Of a DNA stretch of 36,633 nt, positions 1 through 8,559 are shown one piece after another. A program made the position numbers and the translations under genes. Under the pieces are notes generated by a model that was not told the DNA's origin, made no database searches, and worked only from the letters and a program-made list of their open reading frames with translations. Source of the DNA: Pseudomonadota bacterium (lineage in GTDB: Bacteria; Pseudomonadota; Gammaproteobacteria; Burkholderiales; Burkholderiaceae_C); the NCBI GenBank assembly GCA_018241325.1, contig JAFEEB010000021.1, forward strand, positions 109,292-145,924, read 5' to 3'. How positions within the stretch are numbered: the first letter of the stretch is position 1; each line of letters starts with the position of its first letter.

Positions 1-1
1 C

Positions 2-529
2 ACCGAGTTCGCCCGCATCATGACGGGTTTTGGCTGCACGGTTCTCGGCCACGACGCGCTTGAGAATCCTGCATTCCTGGCGCTCGGCGGCCGCTACGTC
101 GGGCTCGACGAGGCGCTCGCGCAGGCCGACGTGGTCTCGCTGCATTGCCCGCTGACGCCGCAGACGCATCACCTGATCGACGCGCCCCGGCTGGTCACCT
201 GCAAGCCGGGTTTGATTCTGGTCAACACCAGCCGTGGCGCGCTCGTTGACACGGACTCGGTCATCGAGGCGCTCAAGGCCGAGCACCTGGGCGGCGTGGC
301 GATCGACGTGTACGAGCAGGAGGCGGATGTGTTCTACCGCGACTGGTCCAGCAGCATCGTGGCCGACGACACGCTGGAGCGGCTGCTGTCGTTCCACAAC
401 GTGATCGTCACCGGCCACCAGGCGTTCTTCACGCGCGAGGCCATGAGCACGATCAGCCGCACGACGATCGCCAGCATCGGGCAGTTCGCGCGCGGCGAGC
501 GCCTGACGGACGAGCTGGTCGCGGCGTGA
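2..529 (+). CDS. ldhA: D-lactate dehydrogenase (NAD+), C-terminal part; 5' end outside window
   Basis: This is the 3' part of a D-2-hydroxyacid dehydrogenase that reduces pyruvate to D-lactate with NADH in the cytosol. The frame is open from base 2, so the gene starts upstream of the window; the first ATG at position 20 is internal. The visible part holds the end of the Rossmann domain and the second half of the catalytic domain. The family's active-site residues can be seen: Arg in NTSRGALVD, Glu in DVYEQEADVF and His in VIVTGHQAFF. The VTGHQAF and LHCPLTPQT motifs are typical of E. coli LdhA rather than of phosphoglycerate or glyoxylate-reductase relatives. It lies upstream of a pyruvate:ferredoxin oxidoreductase module, so both act at the pyruvate node. 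A general 2-hydroxyacid dehydrogenase is the alternative. Confidence 0.85.
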   Translation, partial: TEFARIMTGFGCTVLGHDALENPAFLALGGRYVGLDEALAQADVVSLHCPLTPQTHHLIDAPRLVTCKPGLILVNTSRGALVDTDSVIEALKAEHLGGVAIDVYEQEADVFYRDWSSSIVADDTLERLLSFHNVIVTGHQAFFTREAMSTISRTTIASIGQFARGERLTDELVAA

Positions 530-792
530 ATTCACCGACCGGGTGCAGTACGGCGTGCCGCCATGCGCGCTGCTGCAGCGGTCATGAAAGCGGGGTCCAG
601 GACCCTGGCAGGAGGCGGATGTGCATGGTTTCGAGGCATTTTTGAATCAGCGGCCGTTCATCGCGCTGCGCCTTGCGATGCGCCTGGGCCATGCGCCCGG
701 GCACAAGCGCGTTGACACCGAAGCCGTCCCCCGCCACTTCGATAGATAGGCAGCCCCTTTCCGCGCGATGCGCACACCACAGGAAGACCGCA
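530..792. other. intergenic region between ldhA and the MFS gene
   Basis: This stretch of 263 bp has no convincing gene. A minus-strand frame ending at 582 reads like protein for about 55 residues up to roughly 752, but it has no good start and then runs antisense into the MFS gene. It could be a gene remnant. I saw no clear terminator hairpin or promoter. Confidence 0.4.
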
Positions 793-2091
793 ATGCCCAC
801 GACAGCCCTCAAGCCCTCGAACCCACCGTCCTCGGTCTCGCCGGCCGAGCACCTGCGCCTGGCCTTCATCTCGGCCTGGCTGCTGTGCAGCATCTTCTAC
901 TTCGCGCAATACGCGCTGCGCTCGGCGCCGGGTGTCATGCTCGACGAATTGGGCGCCGCGCTGGCGCTGGACAAGGTGGCGCTGGGGTCCCTGGTGGGGC
1001 TGTACTACTACACCTATGCCGTGTTCGCCATCATCGCCGGCGCGGCGCTGGACCGCTCCGGGCCGCGCGGCGTGGTGCCGGCGGGCATCGTGGCGGTGGC
1101 GCTGGGCGCCATTTTGTTCGGCATGGGCGAGGTGTTCACGGCGCAGACCGGCCGCCTGCTGCAGGGCGCGGGATCGGCCGTGGCCTTCACCGGCGCGGTC
1201 TATCTGGCCACGCGCGGCTTTCCCAAGGAGTGGCTGGCCACCGCCGTCGGCGTGACGCAGTGCTTCGGCATGCTGGGCGGCTCGGCCGGGCAGTTCGCGG
1301 TGGGGCCCATGGTTCGCTCGGTCATGCCTTGGCAACAGTTCTGGTTCATCTCCGGCCTGATGCTGCTGATCCTGGCCGTGGGCATGGCGCTCATCACGCC
1401 CAGCCGCAAGACCTACGAGAGCGCGCCGGCGCAGTCAACGTCCTGGATCACCATGCTGGCGCCGTACAAGACGGTGCTGTCCAACCCGCAAAGCTGGCTG
1501 TGCGGGGTGATCGCCGGGCTGCTGTTTCTGCCCACCACGGTGTTCGACATGATCTGGGGCGTGCCCTTCCTGCGCGAGGGCATGCACGTGCCGATCTCCG
1601 AGGCGGTGGCGCGCGCCAGCATGGTGCCGCTGGGTTGGGTGGTGGGCTGTCCGCTGCTGGGCTACATCGCCGACCGCATCGGCCGGCGCAAGATCGTCAC
1701 CATCGGCGGCGCGCTGTTGCTGGCGGTCACCTTCGCGGGCGTGCTCTACCTGCCGGCCGGCAGCGCGCCGCCCTACGTCCTGGGCCTGCTGATGGGCATC
1801 GGCTCGGGCGCGGCAATGATCCCCTACACCGTCATCAAGGAAGTCAATCCCGACGAGATCAAGGGCTCGGCCACCGGTGCCATCAACTGCCTGGTGTTCT
1901 CGATGACGGCGCTGATCAACCCGTGGTTCGGGCGCATGCTGGCCGGCATGACACCGGCCGGTCAGCCCATCGGCCTGGCGCAGTTCCAGCAAGCCGGCAG
2001 TGTGCTGCTGGGTGGCGTGGTGCTGGCCATCGTGCTCACCTTCCTGCTGCGCGAAACCGGTTTTGCCGCGCAACGCCCGGCACCCAGGTAA
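793..2091 (+). CDS. MFS transporter
   Basis: This is a 12-helix major facilitator superfamily permease of 432 residues, acting in the inner membrane. I chose the ATG at 793 because AGGAAG lies a few bases upstream and the protein then begins with a short cytoplasmic segment followed by the first helix (ISAWLLCSIFYFAQY). The open frame reaches back to 673, but that extension does not look like protein. The loop motif GYIADRIGRRK between helices 8 and 9, and LDRSGPRGVVPAG between helices 2 and 3, are the two MFS A-type motifs. The substrate cannot be read from sequence. Its place between D-lactate dehydrogenase and the pyruvate oxidoreductase genes suggests an organic acid, which is inference. 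It is 83 bp upstream of the next gene and may share its transcript. Confidence 0.85.
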   Translation: MPTTALKPSNPPSSVSPAEHLRLAFISAWLLCSIFYFAQYALRSAPGVMLDELGAALALDKVALGSLVGLYYYTYAVFAIIAGAALDRSGPRGVVPAGIVAVALGAILFGMGEVFTAQTGRLLQGAGSAVAFTGAVYLATRGFPKEWLATAVGVTQCFGMLGGSAGQFAVGPMVRSVMPWQQFWFISGLMLLILAVGMALITPSRKTYESAPAQSTSWITMLAPYKTVLSNPQSWLCGVIAGLLFLPTTVFDMIWGVPFLREGMHVPISEAVARASMVPLGWVVGCPLLGYIADRIGRRKIVTIGGALLLAVTFAGVLYLPAGSAPPYVLGLLMGIGSGAAMIPYTVIKEVNPDEIKGSATGAINCLVFSMTALINPWFGRMLAGMTPAGQPIGLAQFQQAGSVLLGGVVLAIVLTFLLRETGFAAQRPAPR

Positions 2092-2174
2092 GACCACGCC
2101 GATTGCACAGCGTCCGCCAACCGACGGCGGCCAAACGCCGTCGGCCCGCCCCTTGAAACCCACAGGAGAACGTC

Positions 2175-3866
2175 TTGGCCTTCAAACTCGACGACATGAC
2201 CCAGGTACTGGCCCTCACCACCCGCAAGGGCGTGGGCAGCCTGCGCTGGCAAAAGCCGCAGTGGATCGACTTTTTGCCTCCCTGCAACCACGCCTGCCCG
2301 GCGGGCGAGGACATCCAGGCCTGGCTGGCGCTGGCCCAGGCCGGGCGCCACGCGGACGCGTGGCGCACCCTGGTCGAGAACAACCCGCTGCCGTCCACGC
2401 ACGGGCGCGCCTGCTACCACCCCTGCGAGTCCAGCTGCAACCGCGCGGCGCTGGATGCACCCATCGCCATCCATGCGGTCGAGCGCTTTCTGGGCGATTT
2501 GGCCAGCGACAACGCCTGGACGGTGCCAGTGGCTGCGCCGTCGGGCAAGCGGGTGCTGATCGTCGGCGCCGGGCCGGCCGGGCTGTCGTGCGCGTGGCAG
2601 CTGGCGCGCCGGGGCCATGCGGTGGAAATCCGCGACCAGAACCCGAACCCCGGCGGCATGATGGCCTACGGCATCCCTGAGTACCGGCTGCCGCGCACCG
2701 ATCTGCAGCGCGAGATCGCCCGCATCACCGCGCTGCCGGGCGTGACGCTGCGCTGCGGCGAGCGCGTGGATGACGTGGCGCGGGCGCGCCGCGAGGGCGG
2801 CTTCGACGCCGCCTTCGTCGCCGTCGGCGCGCAGCTCAGCAACCACCTGGACATCCCGGCGGTGGACGGGCGGCGCATCGTCGATGCCGTTGGGCTGCTT
2901 GACCAGGTGCGCCGCGACGAACGCCCCTTGCTGGGCCGCGTGGTCGTGGTCGTGGGCGGCGGCAACACCGCCATGGACGCAGCCCGCACCGCCCGGCGCC
3001 TGGGCGCCGAAGAAGCCGTGCTGGTCTATCGGCGCGATGCGGCGCACATGGGCGCGCATCCGGACGAGGCCGAGGAAGCCTTTGCCGAGGGCGTGAAGGT
3101 CAAGTGGGTCAGCACGGTGCAGCAGTTCGGCGCCAAGGGCGTGGTCATCGAGAAGATGGCGTTGGGTGCCGATGGCCAGCTCACGCCCACGGGCGAGACC
3201 GAGCAGCTGGCCGCCGATTCGGTGCTGCTTGCCGTGGGCCAGCACAGCGACCTGGCGCTGCTGGCCGGTTCGCCCAGGGCCACCACCGCGCAGGGCGTGG
3301 TTCAGGTCGGCGAGCAGATGATGACCGGCGAGGACGGCCTGTTTGCCGGCGGCGACTGCATTGGCGGCGCACGCACCATGACCACGGCGGTGGGCCACGG
3401 CAAGGCGGCGGCGCGCAACATCAATGCCTGGCTGCGTGGCGAGCGCTACGTGCACCGCACATCCCACCGCATCGTCAACTACGACGACCTGCACCTGCCC
3501 GGCTACCTGGAGGCCCCGCGCAGCCAGCAGCGCGAGGTGCCGCCGCAGCTGCGTGCCGACTTCGGCGAAGTGGTCTCCGGCCTGTCGCCGGCGCAGGCGC
3601 GCTACGAGGCCGAGCGCTGCCTGTCGTGCGGCAACTGCTTCGAATGCGACAACTGCTTTGCCGCCTGCCCCGAGCAGGCCATCCAGCGGCTCGGCCCCGG
3701 CCGCGGCTACGCGGTCGATACCGAGCTGTGCACCGGCTGCGCGATCTGCTTCGAGCAGTGCCCTTGCCACGCCATCGAGATGGCGCCCGAACCGACTGCC
3801 GCCACGCTGCCCATCGGCAGCCTGGGCGAGCCCGTGGCGCCCGCGCGCTTCAAGGTGCGGCCATGA
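2175..3866 (+). CDS. GltD-like FAD/NAD(P)H oxidoreductase with C-terminal 2x[4Fe-4S] ferredoxin domain
   Basis: This 563-residue redox flavoprotein is related to the small subunit of glutamate synthase and to PreT/DPYD N-terminal halves. The TTG at 2175 is the likely start, with AGGAGA just upstream at 2164-2169. In order it has an N-terminal Fe-S region (Cys37, 41, 80, 84, 88), an FAD-binding GAGPAG at 131-136, an NAD(P)H-binding GGGNTAMD at 261-268, the second FAD contact AGGDCIGG near 391-398, and a C-terminal bacterial ferredoxin domain with two cysteine sets at 482-499 and 519-530. The architecture fits electron transfer between NAD(P)H and ferredoxin-type clusters. Its stop overlaps the PFOR start (ATGA), so it is probably the dedicated electron acceptor or donor for PFOR. 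That pairing is inferred from context; the family assignment is firm. Confidence 0.88.
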   Translation: MAFKLDDMTQVLALTTRKGVGSLRWQKPQWIDFLPPCNHACPAGEDIQAWLALAQAGRHADAWRTLVENNPLPSTHGRACYHPCESSCNRAALDAPIAIHAVERFLGDLASDNAWTVPVAAPSGKRVLIVGAGPAGLSCAWQLARRGHAVEIRDQNPNPGGMMAYGIPEYRLPRTDLQREIARITALPGVTLRCGERVDDVARARREGGFDAAFVAVGAQLSNHLDIPAVDGRRIVDAVGLLDQVRRDERPLLGRVVVVVGGGNTAMDAARTARRLGAEEAVLVYRRDAAHMGAHPDEAEEAFAEGVKVKWVSTVQQFGAKGVVIEKMALGADGQLTPTGETEQLAADSVLLAVGQHSDLALLAGSPRATTAQGVVQVGEQMMTGEDGLFAGGDCIGGARTMTTAVGHGKAAARNINAWLRGERYVHRTSHRIVNYDDLHLPGYLEAPRSQQREVPPQLRADFGEVVSGLSPAQARYEAERCLSCGNCFECDNCFAACPEQAIQRLGPGRGYAVDTELCTGCAICFEQCPCHAIEMAPEPTAATLPIGSLGEPVAPARFKVRP

Positions 3867-6800
3867 GCGCGGCCAAGAAGATGGAGAACACCATGACGAC
3901 CCCCATCCCGCTTGAAACCATGGACGGCAACACCGCCGTCACCTGGATCGCCTACCGCGTCAACGAAGTCTGCGCGATCTACCCGATCACGCCATCCTCG
4001 GTGATGGCCGAGCTGGCCGACACCTGGTCGGCCGCCGGGCAGCGCAACCTCTGGGGCCAGATCCCGGTGGTGCAGGAGATGCAGGCCGAGGGCGGCGCCG
4101 CCGGCTGCGTGCACGGCGCGCTGCAGTCCGGCGCGCTGACCACGACGTTCACCGCGTCGCAGGGGCTGATGCTGATGCTGCCCAACATGTACAAGATCGC
4201 GGGCGAACTCACATCCACCGTGTTCCACGTCGCGGCGCGCGCGCTGGCCTCGGCGGCGTCGTCGATCTTCGGCGACCACCAGGACATCATGGCCGCGCGC
4301 GACACCGGCTTTGCCATCCTGGGCGCGGCGTCGGTGCAGGAGGGCCACGACCTGGCGCTGATCGCGCAGGCCGCCACGCTGGCCGGGCGCGTGCCCATCA
4401 TCCACTACACCGACGGCTTTCGCACCTCGCACGAGTACAACGGCGTGTCGCTGATTCCGGACGAACAGATCCGCGCGATGATCGACGAAGGTCTGGTGCG
4501 CGAGCACCGGCTGCGTGCGCTCAGCCCCGAGCACCCCGTCATCCGCGGCACCTGGCAGAACCCCGACACCTACTTCCAGGCGCGCGAGGCCGGCAACCCG
4601 TTCTACACGCGCATGCCCGGCGTGGTGCAGCAGACCATGGACCGCTTTGCCGAGCTGACCGGGCGCCGCTACTCGCTGGTGCGCTATGACGGGCCACTGG
4701 ACGCCGAGCGCGTGGTGGTCAGCATGGGCTCGGGCGCCGAGGTGGTGCGCGAGACGGCCGCCTGGCTGAACGCGCAAGACCCCAAGCAAAAGGTCGGCGC
4801 CATGCAGATCCTGCTGTATCGCCCCTTTCCGGTCGATGCCTTTTTGGCCGCGCTGCCGGCCAGCGTGCGCAGCGTCGCCGTGCTGGACCGCACCAAGGAG
4901 CCCGGCGCGCCGATGGAGCCGCTGCACGCCGACGTCATTGGCGTGCTGGCGCAGGCCGTGGCCACCGGCCGGCGCGCCAGCATGCCGCGCGTGATCGGCG
5001 GGCGCTACGGGCTGTCGTCCAAGGACTTCCACCCCGGCATGGCCAAGGCGGTGTTCGACGAGGCCGCGCGCGAGCAGCCGCACGACGGTTTCACCGTGGG
5101 CATCGACGACGACGTGGGCCACACCAGCCTGGCGTATGACGCCCAGCTGGACATCGAACCCGCGAGCACCGTGCGCTGCCTGTTCTACGGCCTGGGCGCC
5201 GACGGCACCGTGGGCGCCAACAAGAACAGCGTGAAGATCCTGAGTGGCATTCCCGGGCGCTATGCGCAGGCCTACTTCGACTACGACTCGCACAAGTCCG
5301 GCGCCGAGACCACCTCGCACCTGCGCTTCGGCAACCAGCCGATCGCCGCGCCCTACCTGATCCGCGAGGCGCATTTCGTCGCCTGCCACAAGTTCGACTT
5401 CCTGCGCCGCATCGACGTGCTGGGCAAGGCCCGGGCCGGCGGCACCTTCCTGCTCAACAGCCCCTATGGCCCCGACAAGGTCTGGGACCATCTGCCGCGC
5501 GAAGTGCAGCAGACGCTGATCGATCGCAAGCTCAAGTTCTGGGTGATCGACGCCTCCGACGTCGCCATGCGCGCCGGCCTTGGCATGCGCACCAACACCA
5601 TCTTGCAGACCTGCTTCTTTCACCTGGCGCAGGTGCTGCCGCCCGACGAGGCCATCGCGCAGATCAAGCACGCCATCGAGAAGACCTATGGCGCCAAGGG
5701 GCGCAACCTGGTGCAGCTCAACTTCGCGGCGGTCGATGCCGCACTGGCCGGCCTGCACGAGGTGCGCGTGCCCGATCGCGTGAGCGCGCGCAACCCCATC
5801 CCGCCCATCGTGCCGGCCGACGCGCCGCTGTTCGTGCGCCAGATCACCGGCGAAATCATGGCCGGGCGCGGCAACGCCATTCCCGTCAGCCACATGCCGG
5901 TGGACGGCACGTTTGCGGCGGGCACGACGCGCTTCGAAAAACGCAACATCGCCGTCGAAGTGCCGATCTGGGACCCGGACCTGTGCTTCCAGTGCGGCCA
6001 GTGCAGCATCGTGTGCCCGCATGCGGTGATCCGCTCGGCCTCGTACGAGGCCAAGGCGCTCGAAGGCGCGCCGGCGACGTTTCCGTCGGCACCCGCCAAC
6101 GCACGCGGCTACCCCGATGCGCGCTTCACGCTGCAGTTCTACGTCGAGGACTGCACCGGCTGCGGCGTGTGCGTGGAGGCCTGCCCGGCCATCAGCCCCA
6201 CCGACCCCAAGCACCGCGCCATCAACATGGGCGAGAAGCTGCCCATCCTCGAGCGCGAGCGCACCCACCTGGCGTTCTTCGAGACCCTGCCCAAGGCCGA
6301 TCGCGCCCACGTCAACATGGCCAATGTGCGCGGCGTGCAGTTCCTGGAGCCGCTGTTCGAGTTCAGCGGCGCCTGCGCCGGCTGCGGCGAGACGCCGTAC
6401 CTGAAGCTGATCTCGCAACTGTTCGGCGACCACATGCAGGTGGCCAATGCCACGGGCTGCTCGGCCATCTACGCCGCCAACACGCCGGCGCACGCCTGGC
6501 GCGCCAATGGCGAGGGCCGCGGCGTGGCCTGGGCCAACTCGCTGTTCGAGGACAACGCCGAGTTCGGCCTGGGCTACCGCCTGGCCATCGACCAGCAGGG
6601 CGCGCTGGCGCGCTCGCTGCTCACGCAACTGGCCGGCGATGTCGGTGCCGACCTGGCCGACGCGCTGCTGGCCGGCGCGCAGCAGCAGGGCGAGGCCGCG
6701 CTGGTGGCGCAGCGCGAGCGCGTTGCGCTGCTGCGCCAGCGCCTGGCCGGCATCGTCCGGCCCGAGGCGCGCTCGCTCGAGGCCGTGGCCGACTTCCTGG

Positions 6801-7489
6801 TGCGGCGCAGCGTGTGGATCATCGGCGGTGACGGCTGGGCCTATGACATCGGCTACGGCGGCCTGGACCATGTGCTGGCGCAGGGGCGCGACGTGAACGT
6901 GCTGGTGCTCGACACCGAGGTCTATTCCAACACCGGCGGCCAGTCGTCCAAGGCCACGCCGCTGGGCGCTTCGGCCAAGTTCGCCGCCGCCGGCAAGCGG
7001 GTGCCGCGCAAGGACTTCGGCATGCAGGCCATCACCTACGGCAACGTCTATGTCGCGCAGATCGCGATGGGTGCCAACCCCGAGCAGGCGCTGATCGCGC
7101 TGCGCGAGGCCGATTCGTATCCGGGCCCGTCGCTGATCCTGGCGTACTCGCAGTGCATCGCCCACGGCATCGACATGCGCACCGGCATGAAGCAGGCCGC
7201 GCGCGCCGTGGCCAGCGGCTACTGGCCGCTGTTCCGCTTCGACCCGCGCATGCGCAAGGCCGGGCTCAACCCCTTCCGCCTGGACTCGACGCGCCCGCGC
7301 ATCACGCTGGAGGACTACGCCTATCGCGAGCTGCGCTACAGCAGCCTCAAGCGCAGCAACCCCGAGTCGGCGGCCGAAATGCTGGTGCAGGCGCAGGCCT
7401 CGGTCGATGAGCGCTACCGCATGTACGAAGACTTCGCCGCGCGCGACGGCGCGCGCTTTCTGCCGCACTGGGAGGACGCCACATCATGA
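3863..7489 (+). CDS. nifJ: pyruvate:ferredoxin (flavodoxin) oxidoreductase, single-chain
   Basis: The enzyme oxidatively decarboxylates pyruvate with CoA to acetyl-CoA and CO2, passing electrons through Fe-S clusters to ferredoxin or flavodoxin. The full homodimeric-type chain of about 1,208 residues is present. YPITPSS (40-46) marks domain I. Domain V carries two [4Fe-4S] motifs, Cys708/711/714/718 and Cys764/767/770/774. The thiamine-PP domain has the proximal-cluster ligands Cys838, 841, 866 and 1098, the GGDGWAYDIG motif near 988-997 and NTGGQ at 1023-1027. All expected ligands are there, so it should be active. ATG 3863 overlaps the previous stop. ATG 3893, with GGAGA at 3883-3887, is an equally plausible start and matches the usual N-terminus of the family. 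Another 2-oxoacid substrate cannot be excluded. The 3' end overlaps the next gene by ATGA. Confidence 0.93.
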   Translation: MSAAKKMENTMTTPIPLETMDGNTAVTWIAYRVNEVCAIYPITPSSVMAELADTWSAAGQRNLWGQIPVVQEMQAEGGAAGCVHGALQSGALTTTFTASQGLMLMLPNMYKIAGELTSTVFHVAARALASAASSIFGDHQDIMAARDTGFAILGAASVQEGHDLALIAQAATLAGRVPIIHYTDGFRTSHEYNGVSLIPDEQIRAMIDEGLVREHRLRALSPEHPVIRGTWQNPDTYFQAREAGNPFYTRMPGVVQQTMDRFAELTGRRYSLVRYDGPLDAERVVVSMGSGAEVVRETAAWLNAQDPKQKVGAMQILLYRPFPVDAFLAALPASVRSVAVLDRTKEPGAPMEPLHADVIGVLAQAVATGRRASMPRVIGGRYGLSSKDFHPGMAKAVFDEAAREQPHDGFTVGIDDDVGHTSLAYDAQLDIEPASTVRCLFYGLGADGTVGANKNSVKILSGIPGRYAQAYFDYDSHKSGAETTSHLRFGNQPIAAPYLIREAHFVACHKFDFLRRIDVLGKARAGGTFLLNSPYGPDKVWDHLPREVQQTLIDRKLKFWVIDASDVAMRAGLGMRTNTILQTCFFHLAQVLPPDEAIAQIKHAIEKTYGAKGRNLVQLNFAAVDAALAGLHEVRVPDRVSARNPIPPIVPADAPLFVRQITGEIMAGRGNAIPVSHMPVDGTFAAGTTRFEKRNIAVEVPIWDPDLCFQCGQCSIVCPHAVIRSASYEAKALEGAPATFPSAPANARGYPDARFTLQFYVEDCTGCGVCVEACPAISPTDPKHRAINMGEKLPILERERTHLAFFETLPKADRAHVNMANVRGVQFLEPLFEFSGACAGCGETPYLKLISQLFGDHMQVANATGCSAIYAANTPAHAWRANGEGRGVAWANSLFEDNAEFGLGYRLAIDQQGALARSLLTQLAGDVGADLADALLAGAQQQGEAALVAQRERVALLRQRLAGIVRPEARSLEAVADFLVRRSVWIIGGDGWAYDIGYGGLDHVLAQGRDVNVLVLDTEVYSNTGGQSSKATPLGASAKFAAAGKRVPRKDFGMQAITYGNVYVAQIAMGANPEQALIALREADSYPGPSLILAYSQCIAHGIDMRTGMKQAARAVASGYWPLFRFDPRMRKAGLNPFRLDSTRPRITLEDYAYRELRYSSLKRSNPESAAEMLVQAQASVDERYRMYEDFAARDGARFLPHWEDATS

Positions 7490-8496
7490 CCGCCATCGAC
7501 TTGCGCACGCGCTATCTCGGGCTGGATCTGCCCCATCCGGTGGTGGCCTCGGCCTCGCCGCTGACCCGCAGCGTCGAGGGCATCTGCCAACTCGCCGATG
7601 CGGGCGCCGCGGCCGTGGTCATGGCCTCGATCTACGAAGAGCAGATCGTCGCGGCCGAGCTGGCCGAACTGGCCCTGCTGGAGGCCGACGGCGGCACGCA
7701 CCCCGAGGCCAGCGGCGGCTTCTTCCCGGCCACCGTCACCGAGCGCAGCGTGCTCGACCAGCGGCTGGAAACCCTGCGCCGCGCCGCGGAGCGTGCCGGC
7801 ATCCCGGTCATCGCCAGCCTCAACGGCGTGTCGCGCGCCGGCTGGACCGACTTTGCCGGCCAGCTCGAGCAGGCGGGCGCGGCGGCCATCGAGCTCAACG
7901 TGTTCCGCATTCCGGCCGACCTGTCCGAGGACGGGCCGCACATCGACCGTGAATGCGTGGAGGTGCTGCGCGCGGTCAAGGCCAGCGTTCGCATCCCGGT
8001 GTCGGTCAAGCTCTCGCCGTTTCACAGCAGCACCGGCCACTTCGCGTTGCAACTGGTGCAGGCCGGGGCCGATGGCCTGGCGCTGTTCAACCGCTTCTAC
8101 GAGCCCGACATCGACCTGGCCACGCTGCGGCCGCAACCCGACTTCGACCTGAGCACGCCGGCGGACGTGCGCCTGGGCCTGACCTGGATGTCGCTGCTGC
8201 ATGGGCACTTGGGGCACACCTCGCTGGCCGCCACCTCGGGCGTGTGGAGCGGCGATGACGTGGTCAAGTACCTGCTGACCGGCGCCGACGTGGTGATGAG
8301 CACATCGGCCCTGCTGCGCCACGGGCCGCAGCACGTCGGCGTGCTGGTGCACGGGCTGCGCGACTGGATGGAGCGGCACGGCATCGCCACGCTGGACGCG
8401 CTGCGCGGGCGGCTGTCGGCGGCGCAGCGCGGCGGTGATCCGGGGGCGTTCCTGCGGGAGCAGTACCGCGCCATCACCACGTCGCGCCGGCTTTGA
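7486..8496 (+). CDS. dihydroorotate dehydrogenase-like FMN protein of a PFOR cluster
   Basis: This is a 336-residue TIM-barrel flavoprotein of the dihydroorotate dehydrogenase family. FMN-contact regions can be seen: the N-terminal ASASPLTRS, VSVKLSPF with Lys175, ALFNRF, and the C-terminal ATSGVWSGDDVVKYLLTGAD segment that binds the FMN phosphate in relatives. True class 1 enzymes carry a catalytic Cys or Ser in the loop that reads LNxSCPN. Here the equivalent is LNVFRIP (137-143), so the usual base is missing and orotate formation is doubtful. The start ATG overlaps the PFOR stop (ATGA), and the pair GltD-like plus DHOD-like resembles the two halves of dihydropyrimidine dehydrogenase (PreT/PreA). 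A role as electron-transfer partner of the module is inference. Confidence 0.82.
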   Translation: MTAIDLRTRYLGLDLPHPVVASASPLTRSVEGICQLADAGAAAVVMASIYEEQIVAAELAELALLEADGGTHPEASGGFFPATVTERSVLDQRLETLRRAAERAGIPVIASLNGVSRAGWTDFAGQLEQAGAAAIELNVFRIPADLSEDGPHIDRECVEVLRAVKASVRIPVSVKLSPFHSSTGHFALQLVQAGADGLALFNRFYEPDIDLATLRPQPDFDLSTPADVRLGLTWMSLLHGHLGHTSLAATSGVWSGDDVVKYLLTGADVVMSTSALLRHGPQHVGVLVHGLRDWMERHGIATLDALRGRLSAAQRGGDPGAFLREQYRAITTSRRL

Positions 8497-8559
8497 CGGG
8501 CGCACGGCAGGACGGGTTCACGCGGGCGAGGCCGCCCTCGATTGATCCACAATCGGGCC

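Noticed and set aside
582-893. Minus-strand frame of 103 codons upstream of the MFS gene
   Set aside because: Residues near its C-terminus look protein-like, but it begins inside the MFS gene on the opposite strand and has no start signal; kept only as a possible remnant.
3707-7468. 1,253-codon minus-strand open frame opposite the PFOR gene
   Set aside because: It is antisense to a protein with all PFOR ligands in place; the translation is His/Ala/Gly/Arg-rich with no motif.
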